In this document: piece after piece, positions 17,104-25,952 of the stretch
Numbering within the stretch: position 1 is the first letter of the stretch
Layout of the letters: every line of letters begins with the position of its first letter
Origin: Thermobaculum terrenum ATCC BAA-798
GTDB taxonomy: Bacteria; Chloroflexota; Chloroflexia; Thermobaculales; Thermobaculaceae
Length of the DNA: 64,000 bases
Reading direction: 5' to 3'
Assembly (NCBI RefSeq): GCF_000025005.1
Contig: NC_013525.1
Coordinates: 1,204,501-1,268,500 of the forward strand
Notes under the pieces: generated by a model
What the model saw: only the letters and a program-made list of their open reading frames with translations
Databases searched by the model: none
Told to the model about the DNA's origin: nothing
Made by a program: the position numbers and the translations under genes

Positions 17104-18189
17104 ATGAGCAATAAGAACAACACATTGCAGAAGAGACCCCAAAGGATCACGATACGCGATGTAGCTAAGCTGGCTGGAGTGTCACCAGCTACAGTTTCCA
17201 AGGTTCTAAATGATGCTCCCCATGTCAGTCAGGAGTCCAGGCAGAGGGTAATGAGTGCGGTTGCCAAGTTGGACTTCAGGCCTAACAGCATAGCGCGTAG
17301 CTTAAAGTCTAGACGTACTCTAACTATAGGGCTGATTACAGATGATCTAGAAGGCGTCTTCACTACCTCTATGATGAGAGGTGTTGAGGATGTTACCAGC
17401 TCCCGAGGATTTAGTGTTTTCCTTTGCAATAGCTATGGAAATGCTGATAAAGAAAGAGCCCATCTGCAGCTTCTGCTTGACAAGCAGGTAGATGGAGTCA
17501 TATTACTCAGTGGCTACAAGGTCAGGGAAAGAGGTGCTCCTGCACTCGATCTAGGATCAATCCCTGTTGTGTACCTCTACCAGTATACTCGGGATATCAA
17601 TGTCCCTTGCATTGTTCCTGATGACTTTGGTGGGGCCGAGATAGGCACGAATCATCTTATATCTCTGGGTCGAAAGCGTATAGGCCTAATAAATGGCCCT
17701 TATCATTACGAGGCTACCCATCATAGGCTAGAAGGTTATAAGTCTGCTATTGAAAATGCAGGCATTAGCTATGATCCTAGCTTAGTACGTTCAGGCAAAT
17801 GGTATGAAGATGCTGGCTACATGATGGCTAAAGACTTGATGAGCATGGATAATCCTCCTGATGCCTTGTTCTGCTGCAGTGATAGTTTGGCTGCGGGAGC
17901 TATAAGAGCTCTGTGTGAACTAGATATCAGAGTACCGGATGATATACCAGTGGTAGGGTTTGATAACAGACCTTTCGCCGCGCATCACGTGCCACCCCTA
18001 ACTACTGTAGCTCTACCGCTGTACGAGATGGGCCGCATGGCTGGAGAGATGATCGTCTCTGCGATATTAGGTCCTACCCCTGAGCCAGGTATACATAAAG
18101 TGCCTTGTTATCTAGTTAGGCGGGAATCATGTGGGGTGCTCAAGGCCAGCTATAACTCGGTTCGAGACGAGACAGGAAGCTATTCTTAG
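17104..18189 (+). CDS. LacI-family transcriptional regulator
   Basis: The start is the ATG at 17104; the frame can be read from a TTG at 17098, but the ATG has a TAGG 8 bases upstream. The protein has 361 residues. The LacI helix-turn-helix and hinge are clear near residues 15-70: TIRDVAKLAGVSPATVSKVL, PHVSQESRQRV and RPNSIARSLKSRRT. The periplasmic-binding-protein-like sensor domain follows, with VVGFDNRPFAAHHVPPLTTV near the C-terminus. It is divergent from the GH127/DUF6259 operon and two operator-like sites lie between. It probably represses those glycosidases until an arabino-oligosaccharide is present. Confidence 0.92.
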   Translation: MSNKNNTLQKRPQRITIRDVAKLAGVSPATVSKVLNDAPHVSQESRQRVMSAVAKLDFRPNSIARSLKSRRTLTIGLITDDLEGVFTTSMMRGVEDVTSSRGFSVFLCNSYGNADKERAHLQLLLDKQVDGVILLSGYKVRERGAPALDLGSIPVVYLYQYTRDINVPCIVPDDFGGAEIGTNHLISLGRKRIGLINGPYHYEATHHRLEGYKSAIENAGISYDPSLVRSGKWYEDAGYMMAKDLMSMDNPPDALFCCSDSLAAGAIRALCELDIRVPDDIPVVGFDNRPFAAHHVPPLTTVALPLYEMGRMAGEMIVSAILGPTPEPGIHKVPCYLVRRESCGVLKASYNSVRDETGSYS

Positions 18190-18280
18190 CCTTCTTTTTC
18201 TAGTTGTATGCATTTGTGTTCGTATTTCATAAGCAGTTTATGCCCTAAGTTACTTTTCTCTGTTTCTTCATGGCTTATAG

Positions 18281-18308
18281 CATGTATACATACTCATGTA
18301 TACATACT
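18281..18308. repeat. Tandem 14-bp repeat with palindromic core
   Basis: CATGTATACATACT occurs twice head to tail. Each copy contains the palindrome ATGTATACAT. It lies in the 173-base gap between the LacI gene and the convergent DUF3105 gene. It could be a protein-binding site; no promoter is obvious. Confidence 0.6.
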
Positions 18309-18362
18309 GAATACGGCTGCTGTAGTTAGAGATGATACGACATAGTGTTTTCGCTATAACAG

Positions 18363-18932
18363 CTACGGTACAAGTTCGGGTCCTTTGTTAATATGCTCCC
18401 TATAGAATCGGAGTACTAGCTGATTGTCAAGCGATTCCATTGGTAGATAGTAGTCCCAAGCTAGAGCGGCAAAGCTGGTTTGTAGTGAAGGATACGGGGT
18501 TATTAGTATCTTTTTTTCGCTAAATACTGGATCCGGGGGTATGGAGTTGTATAGATCTTCTAGTTGGTTTTGAACTTCTCTACAGTTCTGTCGACAGTTA
18601 TAGAGTACTACAATACCACCGTGCTCTAAGTTATGTACCCAGGCCTCGGTTGGCACTTGCTCTTTATATATTCCCCAGTTAGCAGGTGAAGGCCAATGAG
18701 GTCCAGAGGCCGGTGGGTTGTGTTTATAATTCACCTTGGTCCCCGTGGCTACATGACTTCTACCTTCATTAGGTATCCTTTGTTCTTGGGGGACATAGCT
18801 TCCTAAGTCTTTGTTGGTGGAGGAGCTTGTTAGCACAAGGAAAGCAACGATCGCTATACCGAGTACTATCGCACCTATTACTATGCCTAAAATCAATGCG
18901 TTATTATTTCTGACGTTGAGTTTCTGCCCCAA
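18363..18932 (-). CDS. DUF3105 membrane-anchored protein
   Basis: The 189-residue protein has one N-terminal membrane helix (about 13-33) and an outside DUF3105 domain. The family motif region is clear: HVATGTKVNYKHNPPASGPH, then TEAWVHNLEHGGIVVLYNC. Conserved His residues suggest metal binding, but the function is unknown. The TTG start at 18932 is supported by AGGAGG six bases upstream, and no ATG fits better. It follows the UDP-glucose dehydrogenase gene on the same strand with a 77-base gap. Confidence 0.82.
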   Translation of the reverse strand: MGQKLNVRNNNALILGIVIGAIVLGIAIVAFLVLTSSSTNKDLGSYVPQEQRIPNEGRSHVATGTKVNYKHNPPASGPHWPSPANWGIYKEQVPTEAWVHNLEHGGIVVLYNCRQNCREVQNQLEDLYNSIPPDPVFSEKKILITPYPSLQTSFAALAWDYYLPMESLDNQLVLRFYREHINKGPELVP

Positions 18933-19009
18933 TAAGCGCCTCCTAATTCTGCTTCACTCTATGCTAATGTATGCTAGCAGTTTGGGAGGCAAATTCATAA
19001 TTACTACTT

Positions 19010-20371
19010 CTAATGCCAAATAGGTACGCTTGCCTGCGGCAGGTAACGTTCAGACTCGCTTGGGCAGCAAGGTATACCTATACCTACGTATTCAAATCCT
19101 AATCCTCGTACTAGTTCTGGATCAAAGATGTTGCGCCCATCTACTATCTTGGAAGTAGTCATTAATTTCTTCACCTTTATCAGATCTATGCTCCTAAACT
19201 GTTCCCAGTCGGTGACGATTGCTAATACATGGGCGTTTTCTGCAGCTGCATATGCATTCTCGCAAAATGAGACGCGTTCAGGGAGAATACGCCTGGCGTT
19301 CTCCATCGCAGCCGGGTCGTAGACTTTGACGTTCGCTCCCCTAGATAGTAGTTCAGGGATTATATCTAGCGCTGGTGCCTCTCTAATATCGTCTGTGTTA
19401 GCCTTGAAGGCTAAGCCCCATACGCCTACTGTTTTGCCGTAGAGTCCTCCTACAACTTTGTCTATCTTAGTAACGAATTTGCGCCTTGACTCTCTATTAA
19501 CTTCTAGAACCGCTTTGAGGATTCTGGGGTAGCAGTCTGATATTGACGCTACGTATTCCAAAGCCTGCGCATCTTTGGGGAAGCACGATCCTCCGAATCC
19601 TATACCAGCTTGCAGGAAGTATGTACCTATGCGTTTATCCAAGCCGATGCCAGTTGATACTTGCCTTACGTCGGCTCCTATTGCTTCGCATATCTGTGCC
19701 ATCTCATTGATGAAAGAGATCTTCATGGCTAAGAAAGCGTTTGCTGCGTATTTGATCATCTCCGCAGTGCGTATGTTGGTGAGTAATATGGGGCATGTAA
19801 AAGATGAATATAAGGATGCTACCGCCTCTGCTGCTTCCTGATCTTTTGATCCCAGGACTATTCTGTCAGGATTCAGCATATCATGTAATGCGCTGCCTTC
19901 ACGCAGGAATTCTGGATTAGCTACCACAGCGAATTCTGCTTCTGGCTGTGCCTCTTCAGAGAGTATGGCTTCTACCATATCGCCTGAGCCTGGAGGCATA
20001 GTACTTTTGTTAATTACTATTGTCTTATGTTGTACTGATAGGTTTCTCCCTATCTCCCTGGCCGCATTGCGCACGAACCGCATATCGGCACCGCCATGAG
20101 GTGATGGAGGAGTGTTGACACAAATAAAAACAAATCTTGAGTCAGGAATAGCTTCTTCGTACTTGGTTGTAAACCTCAGTTTGCCATTCCTGCTTTGCTC
20201 GTTTATAAGCTCAACGAGTCCCGGTTCATATATGGGGCATATGCCAGCGTTCAGCTTGGCTATTCTTTCTGAATCTATATCTACTCCAATAACATTGTTG
20301 CCTAGCTTAGAAAGGACCGCACCAGTCACTAGTCCAACATAACCACACCCAACTATCGTGATATTCGACAT
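19010..20371 (-). CDS. ugd: UDP-glucose 6-dehydrogenase
   Basis: The 453-residue enzyme oxidises UDP-glucose to UDP-glucuronate with two NAD+, supplying envelope polysaccharides. The N-terminal Rossmann fold starts GCGYVGLVTGAVLSKLGNNV. The catalytic region reads GIGFGGSCFPKDAQAL, with the nucleophilic Cys. Other family landmarks are NPEFLREGSALHDMLNPDRI and the C-terminal VWGLAFKANTDDIREAPAL. Length is normal for the family. The ATG at 20371 has AGGAG about 9 bases upstream. A related nucleotide-sugar dehydrogenase is possible, but the motifs fit UDP-glucose dehydrogenase best. Confidence 0.92.
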   Translation of the reverse strand: MSNITIVGCGYVGLVTGAVLSKLGNNVIGVDIDSERIAKLNAGICPIYEPGLVELINEQSRNGKLRFTTKYEEAIPDSRFVFICVNTPPSPHGGADMRFVRNAAREIGRNLSVQHKTIVINKSTMPPGSGDMVEAILSEEAQPEAEFAVVANPEFLREGSALHDMLNPDRIVLGSKDQEAAEAVASLYSSFTCPILLTNIRTAEMIKYAANAFLAMKISFINEMAQICEAIGADVRQVSTGIGLDKRIGTYFLQAGIGFGGSCFPKDAQALEYVASISDCYPRILKAVLEVNRESRRKFVTKIDKVVGGLYGKTVGVWGLAFKANTDDIREAPALDIIPELLSRGANVKVYDPAAMENARRILPERVSFCENAYAAAENAHVLAIVTDWEQFRSIDLIKVKKLMTTSKIVDGRNIFDPELVRGLGFEYVGIGIPCCPSESERYLPQASVPIWH

Positions 20372-20572
20372 GGTAGTAAATCTCCTGCATCGGCTTATGG
20401 ATCTTATTGTAGGCTGTTGTGGTGTAGAAACTGTTTGTAACCGCGGTAAATGGTTGAGATAGGGTCAAATTGCCTCTATGTTTCTCAGCCCTTCTAACGA
20501 AAATCTAACAACCTTTAGTTATTGTCTATTACAAATTGTCTTTGCTTAGCTTATCTTGTGGGTGAATATGCT

Positions 20573-22855
20573 ATGGAAGAAGGGTATCTACTGTTCGATG
20601 CTGACTGCAAGGTCGTTTGTGCTAATGATGCTGCTCTGAAGATGCTTGCTATGGATAACTCGGAGGTCGTGGGGAGGACTGTGCACGAGGTAGTCCATTC
20701 TTGGCACAGATACTCCTTTGCCTCTGAGTGCGATTTTGAGCGTAACTTGAGGCTTTTGACCATAGTTGATCCAAGGTTTGAGATCTTCTCCACCAAGGAT
20801 GGTTTGATGTATCCAGTGATATATGGGATTGAAAAGTCACATGGTGATAACCTCCCCGCTGGGTACATCCTTCGATTTAGCAAGACTAAGGACAGGCGCA
20901 GGGTCGGACAGGATCTACGTTTGTTGAGTGCTATTACTCTCACTGTAGCCGAAGTAGATAGTTGGGATATGGCTTTGATGCAGGTGCTGAGGCTGATGTG
21001 CACCGCTCTTGAATGGGATCTCGGGCTTGCATGGGGGCCTCAAGGAAATAGCTTATATTTGATTTCTTCATGGCATCGAGGATCATCAGCGGAGCTTACA
21101 CTAAGCAAGGAAGGAGGCTTTTGGGAATCTTTAGCCTCCCAAGCTATTAGGGAAAGAAGGGTATTAGTTGAACATAATGTTCAGCATGGATCTAGCTCTG
21201 GAGTAGGGTTGGGAGCCGAAATAGCTATACCTATCTACTATAAGAATGAGCCTATAGTTGTTCTCCACTTTTTCAGTCTTAAACCTGAAATGACTGCACA
21301 GAGCATTGATTTGGCGTGCTTGACTGCCTCGTATTTAGGTGCTCTTCTTAGCCGTAAGAGATTTGAGGAGGCGCTCAGACAGAGCGAAGAAAAATATCGA
21401 ATGATTTTTGAGTCGGCGCTCGACGGTATCATCACCCTGTCGGCTGATACACGCATACTATCTTGTAATCCAGCCGTTGAGGCTATATTTGGATACAAGG
21501 CTGAGGAGATAACAGGTAAGCGGTTAGAGGTGCTTGTTCCGGGGTTTACCGAAGAATGGCTTCCCCTATCCAATGATGAGGAGCCCGTAGCATATGATAT
21601 GACGCTTATGGGGAGCAGCAGGGATGGTGCGGACCTGCATCTTGAACTCAGTTTATCCAGAGTCAGCGGTCTTGATGAATCTCCCGTATTTGTATGCATT
21701 CTAAGAGATGTAACTCGCAGGACAAAGATAGAGAAGCTTGTAAAGGTTCAGTCCTCATTGCTGAGAAGACAGGCCCAAATGCTGGATATGGCTCCCGTGG
21801 CTGTAGTAGCTACTGAGTTTGACACTGGCATTGTTATCTATTGGAACCATGGTGCGGAGAAAATGTACGGCTGGACCAAGGGGGAAGCAAAGGGCAAGCT
21901 TCTTAGTTCTTTGATAAATACGGATAAGTCCGTAGATGCCAGTATATATAGTAGCCTGAAGAATGTAGGTTTTTGGGATGGGGAGTTGCGCGTCAATACT
22001 CGTGATGGTAAGCACCTGACTATCTTGAGCCACAAGGCTTTACAGCGAGATGAGGATGGCCTACCTGCAAGCGTGCTGCATGTGGATACGGATATTACTG
22101 ATCGAAAGCGTATGGAGGAGCAGCAAGAGAGGTTGTTGCTTATTGAGCAGGAGCAAACTAGAAGGCTACGAGAGCTAGCTCAAATGAGGGCTGATTTCAG
22201 CGCTATGATCGCCCATGAGCTTAACTCTCCAATTGCAGCGATCAGGGCTGTACTAGATGTCATAGAACAAGCTAACTCTAACATGCGCCATAAGAATCTG
22301 TTGAATGTCATAAAGCGGGAGGTAGATGTGCTTGCTAGCCTAGCCGGCGATGTATACAATGCTTCAGAATATGAGAAGAGCGATTTTGAGGTTTCGTTAT
22401 CGCCGGTTAGCCTGAAGGAAATAGTCATGGATGCTTATATTTATGCTCAATCTTTGTTATCGGAATATCATCCTATAGAAGTAGTTGGCGATACAGATGT
22501 GTTAGTTCTTGCTGATCGAGAAAGAATAGGTCAGGTAATGAGGAATTTGCTTAGCAATGCCGCTAAGTATTCTCACAGAAACAGCCCTATATTGATTAGA
22601 ACTAACATATTAGAGGATAAGGCTAAATTGGAAGTTGTAGACCAAGGCCCTGGTATACATCCTGACGATATGGACAAGATTTTTCGCAAATTCGGACGTG
22701 GTAGGGATCTTCTAGGCAAGAAATTGCCGGGCCTCGGTCTAGGACTATATGTTTCTAGGCGCATAATCCAGCTGCATGGTTCAGATCTGGAAGTGTCTTC
22801 TCAACTTGGCAAAGGTTCTATTTTTTCTTTCTACCTGGAACGGGTGGTAACATGA
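20573..22855 (+). CDS. PAS/GAF hybrid sensor histidine kinase
   Basis: From the ATG at 20573 the protein has 760 residues; the open frame can start at a TTG at 20522. Domain order is a PAS domain (about 1-105), a GAF domain (125-270), a PAS domain with EEKYRMIFESALDGIITLSAD (285-400), another PAS domain (415-540), a HisKA domain with the phospho-acceptor motif MIAHELNSPIAAIRAV, and an ATPase domain with N-box MRNLLSNAAKYS, G1 DQGPGI and G2 GLGLGLYVSRR. No membrane helix is seen, so sensing is cytoplasmic. Its stop overlaps the start of the response regulator gene by 4 bases, so they form a cognate pair. Confidence 0.92.
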   Translation: MEEGYLLFDADCKVVCANDAALKMLAMDNSEVVGRTVHEVVHSWHRYSFASECDFERNLRLLTIVDPRFEIFSTKDGLMYPVIYGIEKSHGDNLPAGYILRFSKTKDRRRVGQDLRLLSAITLTVAEVDSWDMALMQVLRLMCTALEWDLGLAWGPQGNSLYLISSWHRGSSAELTLSKEGGFWESLASQAIRERRVLVEHNVQHGSSSGVGLGAEIAIPIYYKNEPIVVLHFFSLKPEMTAQSIDLACLTASYLGALLSRKRFEEALRQSEEKYRMIFESALDGIITLSADTRILSCNPAVEAIFGYKAEEITGKRLEVLVPGFTEEWLPLSNDEEPVAYDMTLMGSSRDGADLHLELSLSRVSGLDESPVFVCILRDVTRRTKIEKLVKVQSSLLRRQAQMLDMAPVAVVATEFDTGIVIYWNHGAEKMYGWTKGEAKGKLLSSLINTDKSVDASIYSSLKNVGFWDGELRVNTRDGKHLTILSHKALQRDEDGLPASVLHVDTDITDRKRMEEQQERLLLIEQEQTRRLRELAQMRADFSAMIAHELNSPIAAIRAVLDVIEQANSNMRHKNLLNVIKREVDVLASLAGDVYNASEYEKSDFEVSLSPVSLKEIVMDAYIYAQSLLSEYHPIEVVGDTDVLVLADRERIGQVMRNLLSNAAKYSHRNSPILIRTNILEDKAKLEVVDQGPGIHPDDMDKIFRKFGRGRDLLGKKLPGLGLGLYVSRRIIQLHGSDLEVSSQLGKGSIFSFYLERVVT

Positions 22856-23496
22856 TCAGGCTTTTGCTTGTAGACGATCACACAGCATTTAGAGAGGCTT
22901 TGGCTCTAATTTGCAGCATAGAGGAGGATATTAGCGTTATTTCCCAGGCCGGTAGCATAGAAGAGGCTAGGAAGTATATACAAAGTGTCAACTTTGTACT
23001 GCTGGATTTAGGATTACCGGATGGTAACGGCGTAGATTTTGTAAGGGAGATAAAGTCATCGAATCCTGCTTGCCATGTATTAGTGTTGACCGGCAGTATG
23101 AACAAGCTAGATTTAGCTCGGGCTATAGATGCCGGTGCTGATGGGGTAATGTTAAAGCTGTCCAGAGTACAAGACATAATTCAAGCTATTAGATGCATAT
23201 CAGCTGGTGGTTCAATTCATAGCCCTCAGGAAATAGCTGAGCTTTTACTTCTAGCTGGCAGAGCCAGGATAGAGGATGCAAACGCCAGAGATAAGATAGG
23301 ACAACTCACTGATAGGGAGAGGGAGATATTACAAGCAATAGCAGAGGGTCTAAGCGATAAGGAGATAGCCGCAAGATTCAACATAACTGTAGATACAGCT
23401 CACAAGCACGCTAATAACATCCTACGTAAGCTAGACACTAATTCTAGACTACAGGCTGTACTCTTTGCACTCAGGCATGGAGCTATAAGCTTATAA
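22852..23496 (+). CDS. NarL/FixJ-family response regulator, partner of the PAS/GAF kinase
   Basis: The 214-residue protein has a complete receiver domain, with acidic pair Asp8-Asp9 (LLVDDH), phospho-acceptor Asp52 (VLLDLGLPDGNG) and the conserved Thr in VLTGSMNK. The C-terminal LuxR-type helix-turn-helix reads LTDREREILQAIAEGLSDKE and FNITVDTAHKHANNILRKL. The ATGA overlap with the kinase gene indicates translational coupling. It should bind DNA as a phosphorylated dimer; the target genes are unknown. Confidence 0.93.
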   Translation: MIRLLLVDDHTAFREALALICSIEEDISVISQAGSIEEARKYIQSVNFVLLDLGLPDGNGVDFVREIKSSNPACHVLVLTGSMNKLDLARAIDAGADGVMLKLSRVQDIIQAIRCISAGGSIHSPQEIAELLLLAGRARIEDANARDKIGQLTDREREILQAIAEGLSDKEIAARFNITVDTAHKHANNILRKLDTNSRLQAVLFALRHGAISL

Positions 23497-23655
23497 ATCT
23501 TGCTTTACTCCTTCCGTATAAAAATATCGTAAAAAAATCGAACCTACACGGAGGTTAAACCAAAGCATCTACTTCAATAATACTCAATCATACTAATCTT
23601 TATTTATTCTGACTTACAACGGGTAAGATATGAGCTATTTTTCACAGGTGATATC

Positions 23656-24018
23656 ATGGAAACCATTGAGAAGCCCGTCGTAGTGGTTGCTAACAGTCCT
23701 AGAGTCTATAGAGAAGCCATATCAGGTGCGATATACAGGCTTCGGCCCAAGCTTGAAGTTGTGTGTATCGAACCTGAAAATTTACCAAATCGATGTTGTG
23801 ATTTTGGCAAGAAGATCCTAGTGATATCTAACCTCCCGCTAGAGAGCTTATCCCTCAAGTGCACAGACATACCTACCTTTTGGATAACCCTTTACTATAA
23901 CGGGAAGAGCTCTATTCTTTACCTCAATGGGAAGGTTCAATCCTATTATGAGGATATAACCTTAGATGACTTTCTGGATATCCTCGACAATATTGTCTAT
24001 CAATTAGAGTCTCCTTAA
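23656..24018 (+). CDS. Degenerate receiver-like small protein
   Basis: The 120-residue protein begins KPVVVVANSPRVYREAISGA, which resembles the first strand and helix of a response-regulator receiver. A later strand, KKILVISNLP, sits where the phospho-acceptor Asp would be, but no Asp is present. There is no DNA-binding domain. The gene lies between two two-component systems on the same strand. It could be a non-phosphorylated receiver that binds a kinase, or an unrelated protein. The ATG follows TTTTCACAGGTGATATC; AGGTGA is a moderate ribosome site. No named family is recognised. Confidence 0.6.
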   Translation: METIEKPVVVVANSPRVYREAISGAIYRLRPKLEVVCIEPENLPNRCCDFGKKILVISNLPLESLSLKCTDIPTFWITLYYNGKSSILYLNGKVQSYYEDITLDDFLDILDNIVYQLESP

Positions 24019-24136
24019 ACCAAAAATTCACAATTTTAGTTACTTGAAAATTACCTTTTTAGGTGATGAAGTTCTTGGCCCCTTGCAGTATGCTCATTGT
24101 TGCAACAAGCACGATGCTAATAGAAAGGGGCTTCAG

Positions 24137-24916
24137 ATGAGTAATGTCCTAATTGGGTCAACCTGCAGTACTTCTAACTCCTTCAACCCTCTAAAGAATA
24201 AGGATTTACAGGCCATGGCTAGATTTTCTCATGAGTTGAAGGTGCCTCTTTCTACTATCAGCTTGATTGCAGAACTGCTTGATGAGTCGCAAGAAAGCAA
24301 CGAATGTAAGGGGCTAATAACCCATCTAAAAAGCAGCGTCAACTGGCTTAAGACTATGGTCGAGGATATTGAAACTTGGACCTCCATTGTGGATAGAAGA
24401 TTGGTATTGAAGCTAGAGCCCGTATCTATAGTTGAATGTGTTCATGAAGCAATTCAGATTTTGGAGCCGATATCTAACCAGAAACATAAAAGGATCCTAC
24501 TGCTTGCCCCCGATGAATTGTCTCCGGCTTGGGCGGATAAAGTCAGGATTAAACATGTGCTGATCAACCTGCTTAGTAACGCAATTAACTATTCTCTTGA
24601 TGGCGATCAGATAGAAGTCGAAGTTTTGGAGAGAGATGGCTTTGTCGAAACAAGGGTCCGAGATCACGGACCAGGTATGGATTCTTCAGAGTTAGATAAG
24701 GTGTTCGAATCATTTTTCAGAGGTAGCGTTGGCAGAGAGTCTTATTCTAAGGGGCAAGGGTTAGGGCTTTCCATCGTGAAAGCGATAGTAGAGATGCATG
24801 GAGGGGTTGTGGGGGTACAGAGCTCCAGAGGGGTAGGAACAACGTTCTGGTTTCGTATCCCGCTAGCCCTGGATAAGAATCCTAAGTCCTGTAGCAGACT
24901 TTTTGCAAGTATCTAG
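24137..24916 (+). CDS. Cytoplasmic sensor histidine kinase without input domain
   Basis: The chosen ATG at 24137 has GAAAGGGG 6 bases upstream; the frame also opens from a TTG at 24044. The 259-residue protein has a HisKA domain with His32 in ARFSHELKVPLSTISLI, then an ATPase domain with N-box VLINLLSNAINYS, G1 DHGPGMD and G2 KGQGLGLSIVKAIVEMHGG. No sensory or membrane domain is present, so it must be controlled by a partner, possibly the receiver-like protein coded just upstream. The OmpR-type regulator gene starts 19 bases downstream. Confidence 0.9.
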   Translation: MSNVLIGSTCSTSNSFNPLKNKDLQAMARFSHELKVPLSTISLIAELLDESQESNECKGLITHLKSSVNWLKTMVEDIETWTSIVDRRLVLKLEPVSIVECVHEAIQILEPISNQKHKRILLLAPDELSPAWADKVRIKHVLINLLSNAINYSLDGDQIEVEVLERDGFVETRVRDHGPGMDSSELDKVFESFFRGSVGRESYSKGQGLGLSIVKAIVEMHGGVVGVQSSRGVGTTFWFRIPLALDKNPKSCSRLFASI

Positions 24917-24935
24917 GAATCATGGAGGGGACAAA

Positions 24936-25619
24936 GTGAAGGTCTTAGTAGCTGACGATGATTTGGATATGCTTGATGTCACAGCCTATGCGTTAAGAAG
25001 GGAGGGTTTCAATGTAATAGCAGCAAGTGATGGATTGCAAGCTCTACGTAGATGGCAAATGGATCATCCCGATGTCGTGGTTCTCGATGCGAACATGCCC
25101 AAGATGAACGGTTTTGAAGTCTGCAAGCGTATCAGGGAGCAATCCAATACACCTGTGATATTACTAACTGCGCTAAACGATGAGGACCATATAGTTCAAG
25201 GGTTCCATATAGGCGCAGACGATTACGTGACTAAGCCTTTCAGTCATAGACAATTGGCTATGCGGATACGAGCTGTTGCCAAGCGCAATTCAAGTGCTTC
25301 TAGCGTTGACTTTTCAGGTAAGTTGGTATCCGGACCACTATCCCTTGATAGAGATACACATGAGGTTCTTCTGGATGATAGGGAAATACACTTGACTCCT
25401 ACAGAATTCAAGCTGCTCTATATACTTGTTGCAAATGCTGGTAGAGTGGTGCCTTCTTCTAGACTGGTTGAGTATGCTTGGGGATACGATGAGGGAGATG
25501 AATCCCTGCTTAAAACTCATATAAGCCATATTCGCAGAAAGCTAGGCATGCCTAGTGAATCGCTGGGCAACATAGTCGTTCTACCTAGAGTGGGATATAA
25601 GTTTATGGTTTCTTCTTGA
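24936..25619 (+). CDS. OmpR/PhoB-family response regulator
   Basis: The start is GTG at 24936, preceded by GGAGGGG (24924-24930); the frame is open from 24903 but inside the kinase gene. The 227-residue protein has a receiver domain with VADDD, phospho-acceptor Asp51 in VVVLDANMPKMNGFE, the conserved Thr in ILLTA and Lys in DDYVTKPF. The C-terminal winged helix reads LTPTEFKLLYILVANAGRVV and LLKTHISHIRRKLG. It pairs with the kinase directly upstream. Confidence 0.93.
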   Translation: MKVLVADDDLDMLDVTAYALRREGFNVIAASDGLQALRRWQMDHPDVVVLDANMPKMNGFEVCKRIREQSNTPVILLTALNDEDHIVQGFHIGADDYVTKPFSHRQLAMRIRAVAKRNSSASSVDFSGKLVSGPLSLDRDTHEVLLDDREIHLTPTEFKLLYILVANAGRVVPSSRLVEYAWGYDEGDESLLKTHISHIRRKLGMPSESLGNIVVLPRVGYKFMVSS

Positions 25620-25662
25620 GTGCAACTCAGGCCAGCTATAGGACTGAGCTCTATAAGATTGG

Positions 25663-25939
25663 ATGCAAAATGCCACAACCCGTGAAGATCTCTATGCACT
25701 TCTCAGGATATCAGTTCAAATCTTGAGCGAGTAGAGGGACTCCAAGCTCAAGTCAAAGATAACCTAGCAAAGCTAACTAACAGGTACTCGCAAGAGTGCT
25801 TGGACAAACTTAGCATCAAGTGTGCGCCCTTTCCAAGATACATGAGCGTATAAAGTCTAGCTTACTAGATAATCAGGATATTCCTTCTGTGGCCTCTGGT
25901 GATGACACACCGAGTGAAGCAATTCTAACTCAAGAATAG
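25663..25939 (+). pseudogene. Probable frameshifted small coiled-coil gene
   Basis: Three frames carry protein-like sequence in series: MQNATTREDLYALLRISVQI, then ERVEGLQAQVKDNLAKLTNR, then HERIKSSLLDNQDIPSVASG and a stop at 25939. Joined by two frame changes (near 25718 and 25836) they would give about 91 residues, helical and charged. No family is recognised. The segment has host-like base use and lies exactly at the left edge of the imported cadmium block. It may be a host gene damaged around the insertion, or the similarity to coding sequence may be chance. Confidence 0.4.
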
Positions 25940-25952
25940 GAGACGTTTTATC

